DNA of 26,509 nucleotides from assembly GCA_947626215.1 (NCBI GenBank), contig CANQRJ010000005.1, positions 1-26,509 of the forward strand. The letters are read 5' to 3'. Below are positions 6,178-14,067 of the stretch, piece by piece. Numbering within the stretch: the stretch's first letter is position 1; each line of letters opens with the position of its first letter. A program made the translations under genes and the position numbers. The stretch is from an uncultured Bacilli bacterium (GTDB taxonomy: Bacteria > Bacillota_I > Bacilli_A > RF39 > UBA660). Under the pieces are notes generated by a model. It made no database searches. It had not been told where the DNA came from and saw only the letters and a program-made list of their open reading frames with translations.

Positions 6178-8430
6178 ATGGCAAAGAAGAAAAAATCAAG
6201 TGAAAATACCAAAAAAAATGGTTTCAGTGTGGAACTTACAGGTTTAATTTTGATTTTAATCGGGCTAATTGGCTTTGGTTTTGGACCAGTAGGTGCTTTA
6301 ATTAAAAAATTTGCCATGTTCTTAACAGGGGAATGGTGGCCATTAATACTTATCTTTGTATTATTCTTAGGTTTTTATATGTTAATCAAAAGAAAATTAC
6401 CAAACTTTTTTTCTCAAAAATATATTGGATTTTATTTACTTTTAATAGTGGTTTTAGTTTTAAGTCACTTAACATTTATTGAAAATGCCGAGAAAGCATC
6501 AGATATTTTTGAGGCCACTATGAAAAACTATATGGAACGCGTCGCGTCTATCGGAGCTCATTCGGCTTTATCTAGCTCCGGACAAACATCGATTGTCATT
6601 GGTGGTGGAGTCATTGGTTCTGTTTTTGCTTTTTTAACGGATGCATTATTTGGATTAAATGGAACTTATATTGTTTTGGTTTTTGTTTCGATTTTTGGAA
6701 TTGTTTTACTCTTTAATGTAAATCTTTCTACTTTATGTGTTAACGTTTGGAAGAAAATCCGTCGTGTAAAAGAATTAACAGAAGAGGATGACGATGAAGA
6801 AGAGGAAGAAGACGAAGTCACAAAAAGAGAAAAAGCACTTGAAAAACGTCTCATGGAAGAAGAACCACCTAGTAAAGCTATCGTAATTAATAGCATGGAA
6901 GAATTAAAACAAATGAGTGAACCACCAAAAGAGGAAAGCACACCTGTTCAAGCAGAAACTTCATCTTCTGTCAATAATCCAAATTATAAATTACCAGATA
7001 TGAGAATTTTAGATAATCCGGTTCAAAGTAAGAAAACCAATTCAAATCAATTTTTAATTAATAATAAACAAAATCTAGAGAGAGTTTTAAACGATTTTCA
7101 AATTACTGGAAAAGTAGTAGATATTCATATGGGACCTACCGTCACTCAGTTTGAAGTCGTCGTGCCAAGTGGAACCAAAGTCAGTCGAATTGTAACAATT
7201 AATAAAGAAATTGCCTTAGCTCTTGCCGCGAGAGATGTCCGTATTGAGGCTCCGATTCCAGGAAAAAGCACCATTGGAATTGAAATTCCAAATCAAACAA
7301 CCGCGGCCGTGAAAATAAAAGAAATTTTAGCAAGTAAAGAAATTTTAGAAAAAACAAGTGGAATCCAAGTCGCATTAGGAAAAGATATTATGGGAACGCC
7401 AAGAAGTTGTGATTTAACTAAAATGCCCCATTTGTTAATTGCCGGTTCTACAGGTTCAGGAAAATCAGTCTGTGTGAATAGTATTATTGCATCGATTTTA
7501 ATGCGTTACCGTCCTGATGAAGTAAAATTAGTTTTAGTCGATCCAAAACAAGTAGAATTATCCAATTATAATGGAATCCCTCACTTACTTTGTCCTGTCG
7601 TAGTAGACCCTAAAAAAGCAAGCGCGACATTACAAAAAGTCGTGATTGAAATGGACCGTCGTTACCACGTGTTAGCCGACAAAGGAGTCAAAAATATTGG
7701 AGATTACAATAAAAAAATCGAAGAAGAAAATAAACGTCATCCTGAGACACCAGAAGAAAAAATGCATTACTTAGTAGTTATTGTAGATGAAATGGCCGAT
7801 TTAATGATCGTGGCAAGAAAAGAAGTGGAAGACTCCATTATGAGAATTACTCAACTTGCTCGTGCTGCAGGAATACATCTAATCGTCGCGACTCAAAGAC
7901 CAAGTACCGATGTTATCACCGGTGTTATTAAAACAAACATTCCATCACGAATTGCTTTCTCAGTTGCATCTCAAATTGATTCACGAACTATTTTAGACTG
8001 TGGAGGAGCCGAAAAATTACTTGGAAAAGGAGATATGCTTTTCTTACCAATGGGAGAGAATACCCCAGTTCGTATTCAAGGATGTTATATCTCAGATGAT
8101 GAAATTCGTCGTTTAATTGACCATGTTTGTAAACAACAAAAAGCAAATTATGATGAAAGTATGAATATCACGACTCATGAGACTTCGACTTCGGGGGCCG
8201 CGGGAACGGATAATCCAGATGATGAAATGTATCAAGAAGTTGTTGAATTTGCCATTGCTACAGGTCGTATCAGTGCATCCTTAATCCAAAGAAGATTCCG
8301 TTTTGGGTATACCCGGGCGGCTCGAATGATGGACTTATTAGAAGAACGAGGAATTGTGGGACCTCAAAATGGTTCGAAACCAAGAGAAGTTTTAGTAAAA
8401 TTAGAAAACCATGGAGAATCTGGAGAATAA
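6178..8430 (+). CDS. ftsK: DNA translocase FtsK/SpoIIIE
   Basis: This membrane-bound ATPase pumps double-stranded DNA at the division septum so that chromosomes are cleared before cell separation. The N-terminus (to about residue 190) has roughly four membrane segments. A strongly acidic linker follows (residues about 203-215, EEDDDEEEEEDE), then the conserved alpha domain (ITGKVVDIHMGPTVTQFE). The motor domain has Walker A GSTGSGKS (residues 423-430) and Walker B with DE at 537-538 before MADLM. A C-terminal winged-helix gamma domain (about 680-745, RFGYTRAARMMDLLE) reads orientation sequences. The size, 751 residues, is close to SpoIIIE/SftA-type proteins rather than the long E. coli FtsK. 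ATG 6178 is preferred because GGTGA (6167-6171) lies six bases before; ATG 6172 directly abuts that site. The predicted leader is only about 11 bases. Whether it serves sporulation or vegetative growth cannot be told here. Confidence 0.95.
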   Translation: MAKKKKSSENTKKNGFSVELTGLILILIGLIGFGFGPVGALIKKFAMFLTGEWWPLILIFVLFLGFYMLIKRKLPNFFSQKYIGFYLLLIVVLVLSHLTFIENAEKASDIFEATMKNYMERVASIGAHSALSSSGQTSIVIGGGVIGSVFAFLTDALFGLNGTYIVLVFVSIFGIVLLFNVNLSTLCVNVWKKIRRVKELTEEDDDEEEEEDEVTKREKALEKRLMEEEPPSKAIVINSMEELKQMSEPPKEESTPVQAETSSSVNNPNYKLPDMRILDNPVQSKKTNSNQFLINNKQNLERVLNDFQITGKVVDIHMGPTVTQFEVVVPSGTKVSRIVTINKEIALALAARDVRIEAPIPGKSTIGIEIPNQTTAAVKIKEILASKEILEKTSGIQVALGKDIMGTPRSCDLTKMPHLLIAGSTGSGKSVCVNSIIASILMRYRPDEVKLVLVDPKQVELSNYNGIPHLLCPVVVDPKKASATLQKVVIEMDRRYHVLADKGVKNIGDYNKKIEEENKRHPETPEEKMHYLVVIVDEMADLMIVARKEVEDSIMRITQLARAAGIHLIVATQRPSTDVITGVIKTNIPSRIAFSVASQIDSRTILDCGGAEKLLGKGDMLFLPMGENTPVRIQGCYISDDEIRRLIDHVCKQQKANYDESMNITTHETSTSGAAGTDNPDDEMYQEVVEFAIATGRISASLIQRRFRFGYTRAARMMDLLEERGIVGPQNGSKPREVLVKLENHGESGE

Positions 8431-8445
8431 AATCCAGATTTTTTT
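8417..8445 (+). terminator. Intrinsic terminator of ftsK
   Basis: An 8-bp stem AATCTGGA (8417-8424) with TCCAGATT (8433-8440) is followed by T's to 8445. The 5' arm is coding sequence and the stop codon lies in the loop. Confidence 0.88.
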
Positions 8446-8485
8446 AATGAATTTAAAAAAACAAAATTTTAAGTTTTTACAAATA

Positions 8486-8513
8486 TTGACACAGGAAAAA
8501 GACAACCTATATT
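8486..8513 (+). promoter_or_regulatory. Possible upstream promoter of the surface protein gene
   Basis: TTGACA at 8486-8491, 16 bp, then TATATT at 8508-8513. It would give a leader of about 70 bases and lies ahead of a stronger promoter at 8533. Confidence 0.4.
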
Positions 8514-8532
8514 TACATTTCAAAGACACATC

Positions 8533-8561
8533 TTTACATTTTCTTTTATTTATGATATAAT
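8533..8561 (+). promoter_or_regulatory. Extended -10 promoter of the surface protein gene
   Basis: TTTACA at 8533-8538, 17 bp, TATAAT at 8556-8561, preceded by TGA. TTTACATTT also occurs at 8512-8520, 21 bp upstream, and TTTACA at 8476-8481; regularly spaced copies could bind a response regulator. Transcription would start near 8568, 21 bases before the ATG. Confidence 0.8.
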
Positions 8562-8588
8562 TCTTTACAAGAAAAAGGGGAGAGTTGT

Positions 8589-11500
8589 ATGTTAAATGAA
8601 AAGAAAAGAAATGTTCAAAAAATACTAATTTGTATTGTTTTTATCGTGATTTTAATTGGCACTTTATATAGTGTATCAAATGTAAAGTCAGATTCCATAT
8701 TTGAAAATACAAGATTAGAACTTGCTTATAACAAAGAGCAATTTATCTATTTATCAGATATCAATTATGAAGAAGGTTCTTCTGCCGGATGGGGAAGTAT
8801 TACCTTAGATAAAAATTCGGATGGTGAATTATTATCTTTAATAAAAGATGGAAAACGTACTTACTTTTTAAAAGGAGTTTTTGCTCATGCAAATTCTACT
8901 TTAATTTATGATGTGTCTAAATATTCTTATGATTATTTTACTTCTTATATTGGAGTCGATGCATCAAGAAATGATGCCGGGAATGTAAAATTTAAAATTT
9001 CGACTTCTCAAAACGGAGAAGATTGGACCGTTGTAAAATCAACCGATGCTTTTTTAGGAAATTCAGAATCAGAGTTTATAAGTATTCCACTAGAAAACGT
9101 AAAATATTTAAAATTAGAGGCGAATACCAATGGAGTTGCAACTTCTGACCACTCAATTTATGGCAATGCAAAATTAATTAAAGAAGGATATGTAGAAGAA
9201 ATTTCAAATGTAGATTTTATTAAAGAATTAAATGATTATGATGAGATGTTAAAAAATCATTCAGTAGAAGAAATTATAAGTGATGAAACTTTATCATTAG
9301 CTTTATTACAAAGAAATTTGGTCAAAAATGTAGGATATGAAATCTTACAAGTTTATGCATCAGGAGAAGTAGAAACAAAAGAAACATTAGAATGGTTATT
9401 TAAAAATAAAGAAATATTAAAAATGTATACCACAGGTGGAAAACCACTTGGAAACTATATTAGTTCTTTAAAAATTCTTACCGATTTATACCATGCTCAT
9501 AAAGAAGATATCAACACTCCTATTTATCAAAAACTTATGATAGCTATTTCCCTTACTCACTCTAATCCAGTTTGCTTTTGGGTAAGTGGAAAAAACAATT
9601 CTAAAGTATGTTCAGATCCATTAAGACGTTATGAAGTGTTAAAAGACTTATATCAAAATCAAAAATTAAATACGGAAGTTGTGGATTCTTTAAGTGTTGA
9701 GGAATTAAGATGGGTAGTAGATAACCAATTAAGTGACGATGAAATTACATGGTTAAACTGGTTTTCAACCGAGACCAAAAATGGAAAAACAGTATACCCT
9801 AATAAAGATGGGTACTTAAATCCATATACTTACATTGCATATGATTATAAAATGGCATGGAATTATTATGACGAAGGCTATTATGAATTAAACTCTTTAT
9901 GTGCGACAGATAACAAAAATAAATTTTTTGAAGGATACTCTAGATCTATGAGTTGTGATCAAAAATATCATTTAGATGAATTTAACGTAAATTCGCATTC
10001 TTCCAATATTCCAAGACTATGGGTCGTATTTGAAGAAGATGGGGTTTGTGGTTCACTTGCAAAAACAGGTGCCAATTTACTCGCGTCTTATGGGTATCCT
10101 ACTGCCGTGATAGGACAACCAGGACATGCGGCTTACCTAAGCCCAAGTAAAGTAAAGGACGAGAGCACCGGAAAATTTATTACAACTTGGGGGATTGGGA
10201 ACTCAGTTTCTCCTTGGTATCAATCTGAAAAAGGAGAACGTTTCCCATTAAACTGGGGTTCCAAAGCAAATGGATGGCATAGTTACTATAATGTAAGTTA
10301 CATCATTTTAATTCAAGATGCTTTCAATGATTTTGAAAACTATGAAGATGCCATGATGATTTTACTTACTACCGATTTATATAAGGAAGACTATGCCACT
10401 TTAGAAAGTATTTACCGTAAGGCATTAAAAGAACAATCCTTTCATTTAGATGCTTGGAAAGGTTTAGTAGATACTTATAATGAGAATAAAGCCAAAACAG
10501 GAAAAGATTACTTGGAATTAGCAGAAGAGATTGTGGAAAACATGAAAAATTATCCTCTTGCTATGAACGATTTATTAAAATTAATCGAATCTCATATTTT
10601 GGATATCGATAAAATTCAATATAATAATTTAGTAAAAGATGCTTTACAAGAAGTAAGTAATGAGGCAAGCACGTTAAAAACGGCTTATCATCCAAATTAT
10701 AATGTCATTAAAGAAATGGCAGATTATATTTTAGGAAATACAAAATCACTAGAAGTCGCGACTTTCTCATTTGATGGAGAGAATAAAAATTCCATCGTTT
10801 TACAAGGGACTTTTGCCGAGAATCATTCTCCTTTCCGTTTTAGCTTAGATAATGAAAAAACTTGGAGAGAAGTTGTGGATGGAAGTACCATCGTTCCTTT
10901 AACAGAAGAGGAATTAAACCAATTAAATGAAACAGACGATATCTATATTCATATTATCGGCTCAAGTAATGATAAGAAAAATATGCATGTCATAGATATT
11001 TTAAAGGCCTCAACACCTAAAAATCTTTATGTAAATGATTTAGAAAATAAAATTATGGGTGATACTTCTAATATGGAATGGACCGTAGATCAAATCAATT
11101 GGAAACCTTTTAGTGAGGGAACACCTATATTTAATTCCAACGAAACAGTCTATGTTCGTTATCATAAATATCAAAATTATTTACCAGGAGAATCCGTTAC
11201 CTTAAAATTTAATGAAGATGAGGTAAACGAAAAACAAAAATATATCACCATTGATAGATTGAGTGTAACCGCGCGCAGTACGGAGCATGGTGGAGAAGAG
11301 GCTACAAAAATCATAGATGGAAATAAATATACGATGTGGCATTCCGATTATACGGCATCTAATGATAAAGAAAAATATATTACCCTTGAAATTCAAAACG
11401 GAGCTTATTTATCAAAAATAGAGTACTTACCTAGATTATCAGGTGAAAACGGAATTATTAAAGATGTGACCATTTTAGGAAGTGTGGATGGAAAAACATG

Positions 11501-12167
11501 GAATACCTTAGTAGAACATACCAATTGGGATTACAATCATCAATTAAAATCCGTTGAATTAGAAGATTCTCAATATGTTAAATTTGTAAAATTTGAAGTA
11601 AAAGAATCCAAAGGTGGATGGGTTTCAGGAAGTATGATAAATCTTTTTGAAGATACAACAAAAGAGTTACCAAAAGAAGAAATAGAAACTCCTAAAGAAA
11701 ATGTAGATTCTTCCAAAGAAAACGAAAATAAAGAGAAAGAAGAAACTCAAAATCAACTATTTATAGATAAAAATGAAAATGAAGTAGAAACTCATCAAGA
11801 TTCTTCAGTAGTAAATGATTCATTTGTAGAGAGTTCATCGAATGAAAGAGCATCTAATGAAAATGTCACTTCGAATGAAAAAAGTTTAGAAAGCAAAAAT
11901 TCTTTCACAAATGAAACGAATATAGAAAAAGATACTGAGACAGAAAAAGAAGAAGAATCTATTAAACAATCCGAAGATGAATCAACTACATCTAAAGATC
12001 AAAAAACACAAAAGAAAGAAACGACGAAAAAAATAGAAGATAAAACTCAAGAAGAAACAACTTCTTTAGAAGATAAAGAAGAATATTTACCTTGGTGGAC
12101 TTACTTTGCTATTCCAATCGTGGTGATTCCATTTGTGTACGGTTTATTCTTATATTTTAGAAAATAA
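8589..12167 (+). CDS. Large surface protein: NPCBM, transglutaminase-like and F5/8C domains
   Basis: This 1192-residue protein begins with an N-terminal membrane segment or signal (residues about 12-30). Residues about 50-200 are an NPCBM domain (YLSDINY, GWGS, GVFAHANS, FTSYIGVD), a carbohydrate-binding module. In the middle, GVCGSLAKTGANLL with C487 and PGHAAYL with H513 look like the Cys-His pair of a transglutaminase-like fold. The third catalytic residue is uncertain, perhaps N540 in WGIGN. A helical repeat-like stretch (600-730) follows. Next come two beta modules; the second (NDLENKIMG, MEWTVD) resembles DUF4073. Residues about 885-1022 are an F5/8 type C (discoidin/CBM32) domain. About 140 residues of Lys/Glu/Ser/Thr-rich linker lead to a C-terminal membrane helix and RK end. 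That tail resembles a sortase signal, but the motif reads LPWWT, not LPxTG. GGGGAG at 8577-8582 supports the start. It is probably anchored at the cell surface and binds host or bacterial glycans; the enzyme activity is inferred. Confidence 0.88.
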   Translation: MLNEKKRNVQKILICIVFIVILIGTLYSVSNVKSDSIFENTRLELAYNKEQFIYLSDINYEEGSSAGWGSITLDKNSDGELLSLIKDGKRTYFLKGVFAHANSTLIYDVSKYSYDYFTSYIGVDASRNDAGNVKFKISTSQNGEDWTVVKSTDAFLGNSESEFISIPLENVKYLKLEANTNGVATSDHSIYGNAKLIKEGYVEEISNVDFIKELNDYDEMLKNHSVEEIISDETLSLALLQRNLVKNVGYEILQVYASGEVETKETLEWLFKNKEILKMYTTGGKPLGNYISSLKILTDLYHAHKEDINTPIYQKLMIAISLTHSNPVCFWVSGKNNSKVCSDPLRRYEVLKDLYQNQKLNTEVVDSLSVEELRWVVDNQLSDDEITWLNWFSTETKNGKTVYPNKDGYLNPYTYIAYDYKMAWNYYDEGYYELNSLCATDNKNKFFEGYSRSMSCDQKYHLDEFNVNSHSSNIPRLWVVFEEDGVCGSLAKTGANLLASYGYPTAVIGQPGHAAYLSPSKVKDESTGKFITTWGIGNSVSPWYQSEKGERFPLNWGSKANGWHSYYNVSYIILIQDAFNDFENYEDAMMILLTTDLYKEDYATLESIYRKALKEQSFHLDAWKGLVDTYNENKAKTGKDYLELAEEIVENMKNYPLAMNDLLKLIESHILDIDKIQYNNLVKDALQEVSNEASTLKTAYHPNYNVIKEMADYILGNTKSLEVATFSFDGENKNSIVLQGTFAENHSPFRFSLDNEKTWREVVDGSTIVPLTEEELNQLNETDDIYIHIIGSSNDKKNMHVIDILKASTPKNLYVNDLENKIMGDTSNMEWTVDQINWKPFSEGTPIFNSNETVYVRYHKYQNYLPGESVTLKFNEDEVNEKQKYITIDRLSVTARSTEHGGEEATKIIDGNKYTMWHSDYTASNDKEKYITLEIQNGAYLSKIEYLPRLSGENGIIKDVTILGSVDGKTWNTLVEHTNWDYNHQLKSVELEDSQYVKFVKFEVKESKGGWVSGSMINLFEDTTKELPKEEIETPKENVDSSKENENKEKEETQNQLFIDKNENEVETHQDSSVVNDSFVESSSNERASNENVTSNEKSLESKNSFTNETNIEKDTETEKEEESIKQSEDESTTSKDQKTQKKETTKKIEDKTQEETTSLEDKEEYLPWWTYFAIPIVVIPFVYGLFLYFRK

Positions 12168-12242
12168 AGGAATTGTAAGTTTCCTTTCAGACTGTTTGAC
12201 AAAGTCGCAAGATTTTAAAAATGGTCTTTTTATTTTGTCAAA
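12166..12242 (+). repeat. Hairpins between the surface protein gene and the next gene
   Basis: Two hairpins follow the stop codon: a 7-bp stem (12166-12172 with 12181-12187) without a T-run, and a 9-bp stem TTTGACAAA (12195-12203) with TTTGTCAAA (12234-12242) around a 30-base loop. They are the best candidates for ending the surface-protein transcript. The rest of the 260-base gap to 12427 holds a TATAAT (12250-12255) and a doubtful 27-codon frame, and nothing else I can identify. Confidence 0.45.
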
Positions 12243-12427
12243 AAAGTAATATAATGAAAATGCAAAAAAATGATACACAAGAACAACTTTTAAGAATTAA
12301 GAAATATTTCGATGAAATTTTATATATGAAAAAGTGAAAAAATAATGTTTTATATTTCTCAACCTAAATAATCTCAAGGGAAAGTTAAGTGTATAAATTT
12401 AATTAATAAAGATGAGGTGAGATATCA

Positions 12428-13186
12428 TTGAAGAAAAAATTAAAAGCAAAAAAATATAACCCATATAATTTTTTTGTATATAGCTTTAAAACTACAAGTA
12501 TTTTTGGTTTAATCTTAATCTTTATAGGGGTTCTTTTATTAGTACTAGAGTTTGTGAGAAAGGAACCGTTCGATGAATCTGTGTTTGCATCTTTAGTAGT
12601 TATTGACGGATTTTTCTTCTTCCTGTCGATCTATTTTATGGGTGTTTACGAAAAAAAGATTACTACCTATATTGATAAACCAAAAAAACCTTATAAGATA
12701 ATATTAAAAGATTCAAATATAAGTTCTTTGCTAAATAAAGAACTCTTATTAAGAAATTTTGAAATTACACAAGAACTAGATTTTCAAGTATATCATAGAC
12801 AAAAAAAAGATATAAGATATAATGCGAAATATGTTATAGATGTTGTAATTTTTTGTTCTTTAGAAGAAGTTTCAAAAGCTACTAAAAAATATCTTGTAGA
12901 AAAGAGACAGTATGTAAAAAAATATAAAATTCCAAAATGTCCTACTCAAACTATTATTCTTTTAAAAATTCCTAAAATGAATGAAGAATTTTGGAAATAT
13001 TTAATGGATAGAACGGAAGAATATTTTAATAATTTTTTGTTACTTGCCGTTTTAGTTGAAGATGAAAATTGTATTTATATTCCATATCCGAATCTTGGAG
13101 ATTGGCCACATCATGTAATGAAAAAACTTTTAAAGGAAGTTTTAAAAGATAAAATTATTGAAATTAAGAAAAAGTATAAGAAATAG
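12428..13186 (+). CDS. Two-helix membrane protein, unknown function
   Basis: The 252-residue product is not recognised. A basic N-terminus (KKKLKAKKY) precedes two hydrophobic segments, at about residues 24-43 and 53-74. These suggest a hairpin in the membrane with the remaining ~175 residues in the cytoplasm. That domain mixes strands and helices (IILKDSNISSLL, VIDVVIFCSLEEVSK, TIILLKIPKM) and has a tryptophan-containing turn NLGDWPHH near the end. No catalytic motif stands out. Translation starts at TTG 12428, supported by the strong site GAGGTGAG at 12414-12421. Codon use is somewhat more A/T-rich than its neighbours, with GCC nearly absent. No clear promoter was found. It sits just ahead of the ybxB-rpoBC block, where ribosomal protein genes would be expected, so it may be a lineage-specific insertion. 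Confidence 0.75.
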   Translation: MKKKLKAKKYNPYNFFVYSFKTTSIFGLILIFIGVLLLVLEFVRKEPFDESVFASLVVIDGFFFFLSIYFMGVYEKKITTYIDKPKKPYKIILKDSNISSLLNKELLLRNFEITQELDFQVYHRQKKDIRYNAKYVIDVVIFCSLEEVSKATKKYLVEKRQYVKKYKIPKCPTQTIILLKIPKMNEEFWKYLMDRTEEYFNNFLLLAVLVEDENCIYIPYPNLGDWPHHVMKKLLKEVLKDKIIEIKKKYKK

Positions 13187-13301
13187 AAAGAAATATTTTT
13201 CTTGATAAGAGAATTAAGCATGACTATTTTTTAGCTATCAAAATAAATTTTTTTCTATGTGTCAATCTCTTGTCTATAGTCCATATACCTACATTTTTTG
13301 C

Positions 13302-13330
13302 TTTACAAATAATTTTCTATATAGTAAAAT
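13302..13330 (+). promoter_or_regulatory. Promoter of the ybxB-like gene
   Basis: TTTACA at 13302-13307, 17 bp, TAAAAT at 13325-13330. Transcription should start near 13337. This shows that the open frame upstream of that point (from 13257) is not translated and that the gene begins further down. Confidence 0.75.
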
Positions 13331-13376
13331 ATTCTCATACCAATTCAGTACGAGTAAAGAAATGAAGGGTGATTTT

Positions 13377-13979
13377 TTGGAACATTACTTCACAAATAAT
13401 GCAAATTTAGAAAGTAAAATGAGAGTCATCACTTATGAAAACAATGGACATGTTTTCACTTTTTCTAGTGATTTAGGAGTTTTTTCCAAAAATCGGATTG
13501 ATTATGGAAGTAAAGTCTTATTAGAAACCATATTAAAAAATGAAAAAAGAAAAAATATTAAGATTTTAGATGTAGGATGCGGTTATGGTTTTTTAGGAAT
13601 TGTTTTAGGAAAAGAATTAGATAGTGTAGTAACCATGGTCGATGTCAATAAAAGAGCTTTGCATCTTTGTGAGAAAAATAGAAAAGAAAATAAAGTAAAT
13701 GGAGAATGTTTTATAAGTGATGCTTATGAAAAAGTCTCAGATACATATGACCTCGTTGTAACAAACCCTCCAATAAGAGCCGGAAAAGAAGTGGTTCTTC
13801 GCATTTTACAAGGAGCTTATAAACATTTAAAAAATGAAGGATTGTTATGGTTTGTGATTCGAAAAGATCAAGGAGCAAAAAGTATCATAAAAAGTTTGGA
13901 AACGACTTATAAAGTCGAAATTATAGAAAAAGAGAAAGGTTTTTATATAATGTGTGCAAAAAAGATTGACACAACTTAA
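13377..13979 (+). CDS. ybxB: Class I SAM methyltransferase, YbxB/RsmC-like
   Basis: A likely rRNA guanine-N2 methyltransferase: the fold and motifs match the RsmC (16S G1207) family. Residues 63-75 hold the SAM-binding motif ILDVGCGYGFLG with D65, G67 and G69. T129-N130-P131-P132 followed by IRAGK is the catalytic NPP motif of base N-methyltransferases. From TTG 13377 the protein has 200 residues and begins MEHYFTNN, as is typical for the Bacillus YbxB group. The site AAGGGTGA (13365-13372) lies just ahead, though close. The ATG at 13362 would overlap that site, and the frame's first possible start at 13257 precedes the promoter. In Bacillus ybxB lies between rplL and rpoB, and the same link to rpoB is seen here, although rplL is not upstream. 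The target base is inferred from the family only. Confidence 0.88.
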   Translation: MEHYFTNNANLESKMRVITYENNGHVFTFSSDLGVFSKNRIDYGSKVLLETILKNEKRKNIKILDVGCGYGFLGIVLGKELDSVVTMVDVNKRALHLCEKNRKENKVNGECFISDAYEKVSDTYDLVVTNPPIRAGKEVVLRILQGAYKHLKNEGLLWFVIRKDQGAKSIIKSLETTYKVEIIEKEKGFYIMCAKKIDTT

Positions 13980-13994
13980 AAAAGTGTGTACAAT
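13966..13994 (+). promoter_or_regulatory. Promoter of rpoB-rpoC
   Basis: TTGACA at 13966-13971, 17 bp, TACAAT at 13989-13994. The -35 box lies in the last codons of the ybxB-like gene. The predicted start near 14001 leaves a 67-base leader with no obvious hairpin. Confidence 0.85.
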
Positions 13995-14067
13995 TATAAA
14001 TTGGTGACGTGTTAGTTTTTTTAGCAATGAAGTGTTTCCAAAAAAAATATTTAGATGGGGTGAGATT

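Noticed and set aside
6666..6941. Reverse-strand frame with a serine run opposite ftsK
   Set aside because: It is the complement of the acidic linker codons of ftsK, with no start signal; other reverse frames in the window are likewise shadows of genes.
13202..13254. Terminator between the unknown membrane protein and ybxB
   Set aside because: TTGATA (13202-13207) can pair with TATCAA (13236-13241), but the loop is 28 bases, the stem is 6 A/T-rich pairs, and the T-run starts 6 bases later, so support is too weak.
13257..13376. N-terminal extension of the ybxB-like methyltransferase from ATG 13257
   Set aside because: A good promoter (13302-13330) lies inside it and the extra residues do not resemble the family; TTG 13377 gives the expected MEHYFTNN start.
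14032..14067. Twelve extra N-terminal residues for RpoB from a GTG at 14032
   Set aside because: The ribosome site GGGGTGAG and the family alignment point to GTG 14068.
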